Part shown: positions 43,468-51,745 of the stretch, piece by piece
How positions within the stretch are numbered: position 1 is the stretch's first letter
Layout: each line of letters begins with the position of its first letter
NCBI RefSeq assembly: GCF_001921205.1
Contig: NZ_MSIE01000021.1
Location: 57,385 to 121,384, forward strand
Length of the DNA: 64,000 bases
DNA from: Actinophytocola xanthii
GTDB lineage: Bacteria; Actinomycetota; Actinomycetes; Mycobacteriales; Pseudonocardiaceae
Direction of reading: 5' to 3'
The notes under the pieces: generated by a model
Database searches by the model: none
What the model saw: the letters and a program-made list of their open reading frames with translations, nothing else
What the model was told of the DNA's origin: nothing
Translations under genes and position numbers: made by a program

Positions 43468-44220
43468 TCAGGAAATCAACAGTTGCACCATCGCGACGAG
43501 CCCCACGGCCACGATCAACCCGCGCAGCCAGCCCGGCCGCAGCCGCCGCCCCAGCCGCGCACCGAGCTGACCGCCCACGACCGAGCCAAGCGCGAGCAGC
43601 GCGACGACCGGCCACGCCACCTCGGCGACGAACACGAAGACCACACCGGACACCAGGTTCGCCGTCGCGGTCAGCACGTTCTTCGCCGCGTTGAGCCGGT
43701 GCAGGTCCTCGTCGAGCATGATCCCCATCAGGGCGAGGTTCAGCACACCCTGCGACGCCCCGAAGTAGCCGCCGTAGACCCCGACGCCCAGCACGCCCAG
43801 CCCCAGGACGACCCCGCCGTGCTCGTGGCGGACGCTCCGCTCGGTCAGCCGCCGCGACAGCCACGGCTGGAGCAGCACCAGGACCAGCGCCAGGGCGATC
43901 AACGCCGGTACGACGGCCTCGAAGGCGTCCGCCGGCAGCTCGAGCAGCAGCAGTGCCCCGCCGACCGCCCCGACACCGGTCACCGCGGCCAGACGCACCA
44001 CCCGGCGCCCCTGGCCGGCAAGCTCGCGGCGGTAGCCGTAGGCACCGCTGACCGAGCCGGGTACCAGGCCCAGGCCGTTGGAGATGTTCGCCACCACCGG
44101 CGGGTACCCGATCGCCAGCAGCACCGGGAAGGTCACCAGGGTCCCCGACCCGACGACCGCGTTCATCCCGCCGGCGACCATCCCGGCCAGGGCGACGAGA
44201 AACCCCTCGAGCGGAGTCAC
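43468..44220 (-). CDS. TSUP/TauE-SafE family membrane transporter
   Basis: 250 residues from GTG 44220, which overlaps the VOC gene stop (GTGA). There are about 7-8 membrane helices in two homologous halves: GGMNAVVGSGTLVTFPVLLA in the first and GVYGGYFGASQGVLNLALMG in the second, both typical of the family. It is thought to export sulfite, organosulfonates or similar anions. Substrate unknown. Confidence 0.85.
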   Translation of the reverse strand: MTPLEGFLVALAGMVAGGMNAVVGSGTLVTFPVLLAIGYPPVVANISNGLGLVPGSVSGAYGYRRELAGQGRRVVRLAAVTGVGAVGGALLLLELPADAFEAVVPALIALALVLVLLQPWLSRRLTERSVRHEHGGVVLGLGVLGVGVYGGYFGASQGVLNLALMGIMLDEDLHRLNAAKNVLTATANLVSGVVFVFVAEVAWPVVALLALGSVVGGQLGARLGRRLRPGWLRGLIVAVGLVAMVQLLIS

Positions 44221-44582
44221 CGCGGCGGGAACACGCAGAACTCGTTGCCCTCGGGGTCGGCGAGCACGTCCCAGTCGATCTCCCCGTCCCGCGCGCGCAG
44301 CACCGTCGCCCCGAGCTCGACCAGTTCCTCCGTCTGTCCCCACACGTCCAGGTGCATCCGGTTCTTCGTGGTCTTGCCCTCGGGGACCGGCACGACCCAG
44401 ATCAACGGACCGCCGCCGGTCGGGTCGACGATCGGGACCGGCCAGTCGTGCGGCCGCAGCCAGCCGCCCTCCGGCGGCTCGTGCTCGTCGCGGCGGACGT
44501 AGCCCATCGCCGTGCACCACCAGTCGGCGAGCTTGTGGTGGTCCTCCGCATCGATGACCAGGTCCTTGAATCGAGCTGACAT
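44217..44582 (-). CDS. VOC (glyoxalase/bleomycin-resistance) superfamily protein
   Basis: 121 residues from ATG 44582. Two beta-alpha-beta-beta-beta units are visible (KDLVIDAEDHHKLADWWCTA and NRMHLDVWG...GATVLRARDG), ending VLADPEGNEFCVFPP, a hallmark of actinobacterial glyoxalase-like proteins. It may bind a metal and a small ligand. Coupled to the downstream transporter. Confidence 0.82.
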   Translation of the reverse strand: MSARFKDLVIDAEDHHKLADWWCTAMGYVRRDEHEPPEGGWLRPHDWPVPIVDPTGGGPLIWVVPVPEGKTTKNRMHLDVWGQTEELVELGATVLRARDGEIDWDVLADPEGNEFCVFPPR

Positions 44583-44634
44583 GCCGGCATCGTCGCACGT
44601 AACACGGGGTGTACCGGGGTCAGCGCGATCCAGT

Positions 44635-45606
44635 TCACGCGTTGCGGGTGCGAACGAACCCGGCGAGGCCGTCCAGCGCCGCACGCGCCGGGATCGCCGG
44701 CAGCGCCATCAGCTCCTCGCGCGCCGCCTGGACGTGGCGGTCCACGTCGGCGCGGGCGGCGAGCATGCCCGGCGACGCGCGGAGCAGGCCGAGCGCCTCG
44801 GCGTGCAGGTCCGGGTCGGTGACCGGGCCGCGGGCGAGGATCGTGCGCAGCCGGTCCGCCGCCGGGCCGTCGGCGGCCAGCGCGTGCAGCACCGGCACCG
44901 TGACGACCCCCTCCCGCAGGTCCGTGCCCGGCGTCTTGCCCGACTCGGTGGCCGGCGAGCAGATGTCGATCACGTCGTCGGAGATCTGGAAGGCGAGGCC
45001 GAGGTGCTCGCCGAAGCGGGCGAGGGCGGCGCAGGTGAGCTCGTCGGCACCGGCCACCTGGGCCCCGAGCTCGACGGCCATCGAGATCAGCGAGGAGGAC
45101 TTGTCGGCCATCACGCCCAGCGCGTGCTCCATCGGGTCCTTCCCGGACTGCGGACCGGCGGCCTCGAGGAGCTGGCCGCGGACGAGCCGGGCGAGCGTGG
45201 TGGTCTGCAGGCGCAGGGCGCGCAGGCCGAGGTCCGCGCCCAGCTCGGCCGCCCTGGCCAGCAGGAGGTCGCCGAGCAGGACGGCCATCCCGTTGCCCCA
45301 CAGCGCGTTGGCGGTGGGCACCCCGTGCCGCCGCTGGGCGCCGTCCATGACGTCGTCGTGGTGCAGGGTGGCGACGTGGACCAGCTCGGTGATCACCGCC
45401 GCGTCGATCACCCGCGGGTTCTCCGGATCGCCGAACTGCGCGCCGAGCAGGGCCAGCCGCGGGCGGACGCGCTTGCCGCCGGCGGCGATCAGGTAGGAGG
45501 TGCCGGAGGCGACGGCCTGGTGCTCGGCGTCCGCGAGCACCTTGCGCAGCCGCTCTTCCACTTCGGACAGCCGATCCCGGATCTCGGTGTCGAGAGTGAT
45601 GCCCAT
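44635..45606 (-). CDS. Polyprenyl diphosphate synthase
   Basis: 323 residues from ATG 45606. First Asp-rich motif LHHDDVMD and second QISDDVIDI flank the active site, and GGKRVRPRLALL is the usual N-terminal signature. The size and sequence fit long-chain trans enzymes (heptaprenyl/octaprenyl-type, GrcC-like) that make quinone side chains from IPP. It is the first gene of its strand after the PseGH gene; no other isoprenoid gene is near. Confidence 0.88.
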   Translation of the reverse strand: MGITLDTEIRDRLSEVEERLRKVLADAEHQAVASGTSYLIAAGGKRVRPRLALLGAQFGDPENPRVIDAAVITELVHVATLHHDDVMDGAQRRHGVPTANALWGNGMAVLLGDLLLARAAELGADLGLRALRLQTTTLARLVRGQLLEAAGPQSGKDPMEHALGVMADKSSSLISMAVELGAQVAGADELTCAALARFGEHLGLAFQISDDVIDICSPATESGKTPGTDLREGVVTVPVLHALAADGPAADRLRTILARGPVTDPDLHAEALGLLRASPGMLAARADVDRHVQAAREELMALPAIPARAALDGLAGFVRTRNA

Positions 45607-45687
45607 GGCCTGAGCGTGCCCCAGATCCTCGGTCCGGCGGCTCACTCCGGAGTCTGGTTCGACTCGTTCTCGAGAGGGAGCCAGGAC

Positions 45688-45731
45688 TGTCAACAGGTGG
45701 GCTGTGGACAACCACCGAAACTGTGGACAAC
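45688..45731. promoter_or_regulatory. Paired DnaA-box-like motifs
   Basis: TGTGGACAA (complement TTGTCCACA, the actinobacterial DnaA box) occurs at 45703-45711 and 45722-45730, 19 bp apart, after TGTCAACAGG. The same arrangement recurs at 60184-60211. It overlaps the 3' end of the PseG-PseH gene. Confidence 0.55.
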
Positions 45732-47126
45732 CCTGCGCGGGGTGGGCTTGGTCAGCCAGGTGAACGGCCCGTCGGCCGGGCGCTCCGCCGACCGGTAGCC
45801 GGCGCCGCGGAACAGGGCCAGGGACGCCTCGTTGTCCTCGTGCACGTTGGCCAGGACGGCGTCCGGTTCGGCCCGGGCGTGCAGCGCGCCCTCGCCCATC
45901 GTCAACACCCGGCCCGCCAGCCCGCGACCGCGGTGGTCCGGCGCCACCGTGATGCTGACCTCCCAGATCGCGTCCTGATCCCGGTCGAAGCGCACGGTGC
46001 CGACCGGGATCCCCGACTGCTCGACGACCAGCAGCAGCCGGTCCGGGTTGGCCAGCGACACCCGCAGCCAGGATTCGTGGACCGAGCGGGCGACCGGCTG
46101 GCGGCCTCTCGACCAGGCCAGGGTCAGGGGGTCGTTGCGCCAGCTCAGCAGCGTCTCGGTATCGCCTTCGGTTGCTTCGCGGACGGTCAGCTCGGCGGCG
46201 TCGAGGACCCGCGCGGCACCCGCACCGTCCACGGCCGCCGAGGCCGCCTCGGCCAGCTCGCGGCGCCGCGCCGGCTCCAGCAGGAGGTGGCGAAGGACCT
46301 CGGGCGCCGCCGGCAGGTCGGCCGGGGTGCCGAGCCCGGCCGCCAGCCCCTGGTCGAGGGCGGCGGTGTAGCCGGCTGCCTGGTTGTCGACCAGCTGGAC
46401 CAGGGCGGCCGGGACGCCGATGCAGCACAGCTCGGTCAGCGTCACGCCGGCCGCGCTCACCACCAGGTCGGCCTCGGCGAACAGGGCGGGCAGGTCCGGT
46501 GTCGGCGGGTGCACGGCGAAGCGCTGGCCGGGCGCGGGCTCGGGCAGCGGGACCGGACCCGCGGCGACGGCCCGAGCGGAGAGCGGGACGCCGGTGTCGC
46601 GCAGGGCGGTCAGCGCGGCGGCGACGGTCGGCGCCGCGGCGCCACCACCCATCACCACGACCACCTTGGGCGGGTCGCCGGCGGCGAAGCCGGACCGCCG
46701 GGCAGCACGCACGTCGGCGCGGACCGGCGCGAACCGCGGGCCGGCCAGGAGCACCGGCGAGCCGTCGGGGCGGCGGGCGGACAGGGCCAGGCTCGGGTCG
46801 ACGACGACATCGGCTTCGCGACGGCCCCAGTGGCCGTCCTCCAGCGACACCAGCCGCGCCCGCTCGCGCACCTCGGGCAGCTCACCGAGGCCGTAGTGGT
46901 CGACCAGCACCACGTCCGCGTCGACCTCGGCGAACGCGGCCGGCGCCAGCAGCGGGACGCCGAGCTCGGTGAAGCGGTCGGCGAGCCAGGTCGCGCCGCC
47001 CAGGTCGCCGGCGAACAGCGTCCGCCAGCCGCAGCCGACGGCGGCCTCGGCGAAGGCCAGGCAGCGGGACAGGTGGCCGACGCCGATCGTGGCGCCGCCG
47101 TCGGCGCGCAGCAGGAGCGTGGTCAT
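45690..47126 (-). CDS. PseG-PseH fusion: UDP-sugar hydrolase and N-acetyltransferase for pseudaminic acid
   Basis: 478 residues from ATG 47126, overlapping the pseF stop (ATGA). Residues 1-320 are PseG-like, of the glycosyltransferase-B fold (LRADGGATIGVGHLSRCLAF, VVVVMGGGA, VVSAAGVTLTELCCIGVPA). Residues 325-465 are a GNAT acetyltransferase of PseH type (LTVREATEGDTETLLSWRND, VAPDHRGRGLAGRVL). PseH acetylates the 4-amino sugar and PseG removes UDP, giving 2,4-diacetamido-2,4,6-trideoxy-L-altrose. Fusing the two consecutive steps fits their order. The last 20 residues run through the DnaA-box repeat and may not belong to the fold. Confidence 0.85.
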   Translation of the reverse strand: MTTLLLRADGGATIGVGHLSRCLAFAEAAVGCGWRTLFAGDLGGATWLADRFTELGVPLLAPAAFAEVDADVVLVDHYGLGELPEVRERARLVSLEDGHWGRREADVVVDPSLALSARRPDGSPVLLAGPRFAPVRADVRAARRSGFAAGDPPKVVVVMGGGAAAPTVAAALTALRDTGVPLSARAVAAGPVPLPEPAPGQRFAVHPPTPDLPALFAEADLVVSAAGVTLTELCCIGVPAALVQLVDNQAAGYTAALDQGLAAGLGTPADLPAAPEVLRHLLLEPARRRELAEAASAAVDGAGAARVLDAAELTVREATEGDTETLLSWRNDPLTLAWSRGRQPVARSVHESWLRVSLANPDRLLLVVEQSGIPVGTVRFDRDQDAIWEVSITVAPDHRGRGLAGRVLTMGEGALHARAEPDAVLANVHEDNEASLALFRGAGYRSAERPADGPFTWLTKPTPRRVVHSFGGCPQPTC

Positions 47127-47860
47127 GCCGTGGGCAACGGGTTCTGCTCGACGCCGGAGTTGAGCGCGACCAGGTCGGGACGACCGCGCAGCAGCGCCAC
47201 CACCTCCCGCCACCTCGGCAGCCCTTCGCCCAGCTCGCCGACCAGGGCCTCGAGTAGGGTGGCGTCCTCGGGCGTGTCGAGGGTGACCCGCAGATCGGAG
47301 TCGTCCTCCCCGCTCACCACGCCGGCACACCGGTAGAGGTCGGGCTGGGCGTAGATGCCCGAGGTGACGTGCTCGCGGTGCCCGCCGGTGGCGTTGCGGT
47401 ACTGCTCGGCGAGCACATCCCGGCGCACCAGCTCGGCGTCGAAGCCGCGCGGGAACCGGCGGACCAGCACGTTGCTGACGTAGTGGAGATCGGGGTCGGC
47501 CAGCCAGAGGCCGATCACCTGCGAGATCAGCGCGGGGTCGTGCAGCGGGCAGTCCGCGGTCAGGCGCAGGACGGCGTCGCAGGGGTGCTGCTGGGCGGCC
47601 AGTTCGAACCGCCCGAGGACGTCGTCGAGCGGTCCACGCACCACCGTCGCGCCGGCCCGGGTCGCCTCGTTGGCGACCATGTCGTCGTCCGGCGCCTCGG
47701 AGGTGGCCACGATCACCGTCCCGATGGCCGGCACGTGCTCGGCCGCCCTGATCACCCAGGCCAGCACGCTGCGGGTACCCAGCGAGCGCAGGACCTTGCC
47801 CGGCAGCCGTGTCGAGGACAACCGTGCCTGGATGACCGCGTTGACGCGCACGGGTGCCAT
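47123..47860 (-). CDS. pseF: CMP-pseudaminic acid synthetase-type cytidylyltransferase (PseF/SpsF-like)
   Basis: 245 residues. The nucleotide-binding start VNAVIQARLSSTRLPGKVL is typical of SpsF/PseF-type cytidylyltransferases, followed by LRLTADCPLHDP (metal-binding Asp) and DLRVTLDTPED. It activates pseudaminic acid with CTP for transfer. It overlaps pseGH and diverges from pseB with only 41 bp between the starts, so the promoters are tightly packed. Confidence 0.82.
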   Translation of the reverse strand: MAPVRVNAVIQARLSSTRLPGKVLRSLGTRSVLAWVIRAAEHVPAIGTVIVATSEAPDDDMVANEATRAGATVVRGPLDDVLGRFELAAQQHPCDAVLRLTADCPLHDPALISQVIGLWLADPDLHYVSNVLVRRFPRGFDAELVRRDVLAEQYRNATGGHREHVTSGIYAQPDLYRCAGVVSGEDDSDLRVTLDTPEDATLLEALVGELGEGLPRWREVVALLRGRPDLVALNSGVEQNPLPTA

Positions 47861-47901
47861 GATGGCGCACCGGTACGGCCGGTGAACCGACGGAGGTAAC
47901 G

Positions 47902-48885
47902 ATGGCGCTGCTGGACGGAGCCGGCATCCTGCTGACCGGCGGGACGGGGTCGTTCGGCAAGGCGTTCATCGCGTACGCCCTGGAGCACCTCAACCCGCGG
48001 CGGCTCGTCGTGCTCTCCCGCGACGAGCTCAAGCAGTACGAGGCCCGCCAGGTGTTCGGCGACGACCCCCGCCTGCGCTGGTTCATCGGGGACGTGCGGG
48101 ACCGGCGGCGCCTCGAGCGCGCCATGCACGACGTCGAGTACGTGGTGCACGCGGCGGCACTCAAGCAGGTCGACACCGCCGAGTACAACCCCTTCGAGTT
48201 CGTGCAGACCAACGTCACCGGCTCGCAGAACGTGATCGAGGCCGCGATCGACTGCGGGGTCCAGAAGGTCGTCGCGCTCTCCACCGACAAGGCGTCCAGC
48301 CCGATCAACCTCTACGGCGCCACCAAGCTGTGCGCCGACCGGCTGTTCATCAGCGGCAACCACTACGCCGCCGGCCACCCGACCCGGTTCTCCGTGGTCC
48401 GGTACGGCAACGTGATGGGCTCGCGGGGCAGCGTGATCCCGTTCTTCCGCTCGCTGGCCGAGCGCGGCGAGGCGCTGCCGATCACCGACCTGCGGATGAC
48501 CCGGTTCTGGATCACGCTCCCGCAGGCGGTGCGGTTCGTCGTCGACTCCTTCGACCAGATGCACGGCGGCGAGCTGTTCGTGCCGCGCATCCCCAGCATG
48601 CGCATCGTCGACCTGGCCAGGGTGATCGCGCCGGACTCGCCGCTCAAGGAGGTCGGGATCCGCCCCGGCGAGAAACTGCACGAGGAGATGATCGCCCCGG
48701 ACGACTCCCGCCGGACGCTGCTGCTCGACGACCGGTACGTGGTGATGCCGCACATCGCCGGCTGGGGCTACGAGCCGCCCGAGCACGGCCGGCCGGTGCC
48801 GGAGGGGTTCGCCTACCGCTCGGACACCAACGATCTCTGGCTCACCGACGAGGACCTGCACGGCCTGGTCCAGCAGTATGGCTGA
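47902..48885 (+). CDS. pseB: UDP-GlcNAc 4,6-dehydratase (inverting), PseB
   Basis: 327 residues. NAD-binding motif LLTGGTGSFGKAFIAYAL; the catalytic region HAAALKQVDTAEYNPFEFVQ and STDKASSPINLYGATK (Lys of the YxxxK/MxxxK site) match PseB/FlaA1. It dehydrates UDP-GlcNAc and inverts C5, the first committed step to pseudaminic acid. Its end overlaps pseC by 8 bp. Confidence 0.92.
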   Translation: MALLDGAGILLTGGTGSFGKAFIAYALEHLNPRRLVVLSRDELKQYEARQVFGDDPRLRWFIGDVRDRRRLERAMHDVEYVVHAAALKQVDTAEYNPFEFVQTNVTGSQNVIEAAIDCGVQKVVALSTDKASSPINLYGATKLCADRLFISGNHYAAGHPTRFSVVRYGNVMGSRGSVIPFFRSLAERGEALPITDLRMTRFWITLPQAVRFVVDSFDQMHGGELFVPRIPSMRIVDLARVIAPDSPLKEVGIRPGEKLHEEMIAPDDSRRTLLLDDRYVVMPHIAGWGYEPPEHGRPVPEGFAYRSDTNDLWLTDEDLHGLVQQYG

Positions 48886-50017
48886 GTTCCTGCCCTACGG
48901 GCGGCAGTCGGTCGTGGCGGCCGACGTCGAGGCCGTGGCCGAGGTGCTGCGGGGTGACTGGCTGACCACCGGCCCGGCGGTGACCCGCTTCGAGGCCGAC
49001 CTCGCCGGGTGGACCGGGGGCGTGCCGGCGGTCGCGGTGACCTCGGGAACCGCCGCCCTGCACGTCGCCTACGCCGCCGCCGGCGTCGGGCCGGGGGACG
49101 AGGTGGTGTGCTCGCCGATGACCTTCGTCGCGACGGCCGCGACCGCGGCCATGCACGGCGCCACCGTGGTGTTCGCCGACGTGTCGCCGGAGACCGCCAA
49201 CGTGCTGCCGGACGCGGTCAAGGCGGCGGTGACCGCGCGGACGAAGGTCGTCGCCGCGGTGGACTTCGCCGGGCACCCGGCCGACCTCGGCACGCTGGGC
49301 GAGCTCGCGCACGAGGCCGGCGCGCTGCTGCTGGAGGACGCGGCGCACTCGATCGGCGGTTCCTGGCAGGGCCGGCCGGTGGGGTCGTGGGCTGACCTGA
49401 CCACGTTCTCCTTCTTCCCCACCAAGAACCTGACCACGGCCGAGGGCGGCGCGGTGTGCGCCGCCGACCCCGAGCTGCTGGGGCGGGCCCAGGAGTTCCG
49501 CAACCACGGGCTGGTGCGGGACCGGTCGCGGCAGCGCTTCCCGGACGAGGGCGGGTGGCACCAGGAGGTGCACGCGTTCGGGCTGAACTACCGGCTGCCG
49601 GACGTGCTGTGCGCGCTGGGTTCGAGCCAGCTCTCCCGGCTGTCGTCGTTCGTCGCGCGGCGGGCGGAGCTGCACGCCAGGTACCGGGCCGGCCTGTCCG
49701 ACCTGGAGGGGGTGGCGCTGCCGGTGACGCTGCCCGGCGCCGAGCCGGCGTGGCACCTGTTCGCGCTGCGGGTGCTCGGCGGCCGGCGCCGCGAGCTGTA
49801 CGAGTTCCTGCGCGAGCGCGGGATCGGCGTGCAGGTCAACTACATCCCGGTGTACTGGCACCCGGTGTTCGCCGACCTCGGCTACCGCCGGGGGATGTGC
49901 CCGGGCGCCGAGCGGTTCTACGCCGAGGAGCTGTCGCTGCCGCTCTGGCCGGACCTGTCCGACGCGGACGTGGACCGGGTGATCGGCGAGGTGCGCGCGT
50001 TCTTCGGCCACGCGTAG
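48878..50017 (+). CDS. pseC: PLP-dependent aminotransferase PseC
   Basis: 379 residues, of DegT/DnrJ/EryC1 type. AVTSGTAALHVAYAAAGVGP and FADVSPETANVLPD are family blocks, and the PLP-binding Lys is in FSFFPTKNLTTAEGGA. It adds the 4-amino group from glutamate to the PseB product. The C-terminal pattern VNYIPVYWHPVF also fits PseC. The last base of its stop codon begins the next gene. Confidence 0.92.
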   Translation: MAEFLPYGRQSVVAADVEAVAEVLRGDWLTTGPAVTRFEADLAGWTGGVPAVAVTSGTAALHVAYAAAGVGPGDEVVCSPMTFVATAATAAMHGATVVFADVSPETANVLPDAVKAAVTARTKVVAAVDFAGHPADLGTLGELAHEAGALLLEDAAHSIGGSWQGRPVGSWADLTTFSFFPTKNLTTAEGGAVCAADPELLGRAQEFRNHGLVRDRSRQRFPDEGGWHQEVHAFGLNYRLPDVLCALGSSQLSRLSSFVARRAELHARYRAGLSDLEGVALPVTLPGAEPAWHLFALRVLGGRRRELYEFLRERGIGVQVNYIPVYWHPVFADLGYRRGMCPGAERFYAEELSLPLWPDLSDADVDRVIGEVRAFFGHA

Positions 50018-50757
50018 TGGACCTGTCGCCGTGGGCGGGGGTCGAGGTCGTTGACCGGCTCGGCGGCAACCGCAACGTGGTGCTCGAGGTGCGACGGGGC
50101 CGTGAGCGGCTGGTCGCGCGGCAGCCCCGGCGCTCCACGGCGGCCCTGGAGTGGGAGCTGGACCTGCTGGCGTTCCTGGCCGACCACGGGTTCCGGGTCC
50201 CGGAGCTGGTACCGGCCGACGACGGGCGGCGGCAGGTCGAGGGCGTGGTGGTGCAGCGGTGGCTGCCCGGCCGGGAGCCGACCGAGCGGGAGTGGCCCGC
50301 TGTCGCCGCCGAGCTGGCTCGCCTCCACTCGCTCACGGCGGGCTGGCCGCAGCGGCCTGGGTTCCGTTCGACCCGCGAGCTGCTGACCGAGGACCGGGGC
50401 GGCGATGTCGACCTCGATCCGATGCCGCCAGCTGTCGTGGCACTGTGCCGTAATGCCTGGCAACAACTCGCCGGGCACCACACGGTGGTGCACGGCGACC
50501 CGTGCGGCCCCAACGTCCGGGTCACCGAAGAGGGCGTCGGGCTGCTGGACTGGGACGAGGCTCGGGTCGACCACCCCGACCTCGATCTCGCCGACCTTCC
50601 CGGCCCTCCCCTGCCCGCTCCCCGCGGCCGGATCGCGCGGGCGGCGGTGGATGCCTGGGAGGTGGCGGCCGCGTGGACGCTGGAGCCGGAGTACGCCCGC
50701 CGCCGGCTGACTGTTCTGGAAGAGGTGTCGAAGCGGGACGGGCCCGTTCGACGCTGA
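50017..50757 (+). CDS. Aminoglycoside-phosphotransferase/choline-kinase-fold protein
   Basis: 246 residues from GTG 50017, overlapping the pseC stop by 1 bp. Kinase-like catalytic loop HTVVHGDPCGPNVRV (Asp, Asn) and LLDWDEARVDHPDLDLA (metal-binding Asp) are intact. The family phosphorylates small molecules or sugars. Translational coupling to pseC suggests a link to the nonulosonic acid pathway, but no such step is known, so the substrate is open. Confidence 0.75.
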   Translation: MDLSPWAGVEVVDRLGGNRNVVLEVRRGRERLVARQPRRSTAALEWELDLLAFLADHGFRVPELVPADDGRRQVEGVVVQRWLPGREPTEREWPAVAAELARLHSLTAGWPQRPGFRSTRELLTEDRGGDVDLDPMPPAVVALCRNAWQQLAGHHTVVHGDPCGPNVRVTEEGVGLLDWDEARVDHPDLDLADLPGPPLPAPRGRIARAAVDAWEVAAAWTLEPEYARRRLTVLEEVSKRDGPVRR

Positions 50758-50760
50758 GGT

Positions 50761-51279
50761 ATGACCAAGACAAGCTCGACCCGCAACCTCTGTGGATACG
50801 GCTCCGACGAACTGCCCTGGAGCCGTCCGCGCGACCTTCTCGCCACCGAGACCCCCGCCGCCAACCTGCCGTTCTTCCTGGCGACGGTGCGGCCGGACGG
50901 GCGACCGCACGTGACCGGCATCGGCGCCATCTGGCTGGACGACACGCTGTACTTCGTCAGCGGCCCCGGCACACGCAAGTCCCGGAACCTGGCGGTGAAC
51001 CCGGCATGCGCGGTGTCGGTGCGCCTGCCCGGGATCGACCTCACGCTGGAGGGCGAGGCCGTCCGCGTGCTCGACCCGTCCACCCTGGAGCGGGTGGCAT
51101 CGGTCTACCGTTCCGGTGGCTGGCCGGCACGAGTGGAGGGCAACGCGTTCACCGCCCCGTACAGCGCGCCCAGTGCGGGGCCTCCGCCCTGGTTCCTGTA
51201 CCGGATGACGCTGCACTCGGCGGTCGGCGTGGCCGGCGCCGAGCCGCACGGTGCGACCCGGTGGGAATTCGCGCACTGA
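50761..51279 (+). CDS. Pyridoxamine 5'-phosphate oxidase-like flavin/F420 protein
   Basis: 172 residues. Split-barrel fold of the PNPOx family: LPFFLATVRPDGRPHVTGIG, AIWLDDTLYFVSGPGT, KSRNLAVNPACAVSVR. It probably binds FMN or F420 and reduces an unknown substrate. It follows the kinase-like gene by 3 bp; whether it belongs to the envelope pathway is not clear. Confidence 0.78.
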   Translation: MTKTSSTRNLCGYGSDELPWSRPRDLLATETPAANLPFFLATVRPDGRPHVTGIGAIWLDDTLYFVSGPGTRKSRNLAVNPACAVSVRLPGIDLTLEGEAVRVLDPSTLERVASVYRSGGWPARVEGNAFTAPYSAPSAGPPPWFLYRMTLHSAVGVAGAEPHGATRWEFAH

Positions 51280-51298
51280 CGTCGTCGAAGGAGGACGC

Positions 51299-51658
51299 AT
51301 GGCACAGGGACGCGTACTGGTTGTCGGTCTCGATCCCGACCGGCTCGAGGGCTGGGACCCCGAGCCGGTCAGGGAGGCGATCGCCCGAGGACGGGCCCGG
51401 CTCGACGAGCACGGCATCGACGCCGACCTGTGCCTGGTGCCGGTGGACGACACGACCGAGGGGTTGGTCGTCGAGGCGCTGACCCGCAAGGAGTACGCCT
51501 GCGTCGTGGTCGGCGGCGGGATCCGGAAGCACGACCCGTACCTCGAGCTGTTCGAGACGATCCTGAACCTGGTGCGCCGGCACGCTCCCGATGCGGCAAT
51601 CGCCTTCAACCGGACGCCGGAGGAGATGGCGGAGGCCGCGCTGCGCTGGTTGCGGTAG
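51299..51658 (+). CDS. Conserved actinobacterial hypothetical protein
   Basis: 119 residues from ATG 51299 (AAGGAGGAC upstream). A Rossmann-like half fold (GRVLVVGLDPDRLEGWDPEP, YACVVVGGGIRKH, ETILNLVRRHAPDAAIAFN). No catalytic motif can be named. Likely soluble and cytoplasmic. Confidence 0.6.
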   Translation: MAQGRVLVVGLDPDRLEGWDPEPVREAIARGRARLDEHGIDADLCLVPVDDTTEGLVVEALTRKEYACVVVGGGIRKHDPYLELFETILNLVRRHAPDAAIAFNRTPEEMAEAALRWLR

Positions 51659-51745
51659 GGCTTGGCCTCCGGCCCCCGGTCACCAGAGTACGGCGGGGGT
51701 CCGACAGCATCCCGTCGCCGCGTACGTCGGCATCGGGGGCGTGGG

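Noticed and set aside
47127..48308. Upstream extension of the PseG-PseH frame to 872 residues
   Set aside because: It runs across pseF and antisense to pseB; the true start ATG 47126 overlaps the pseF stop.
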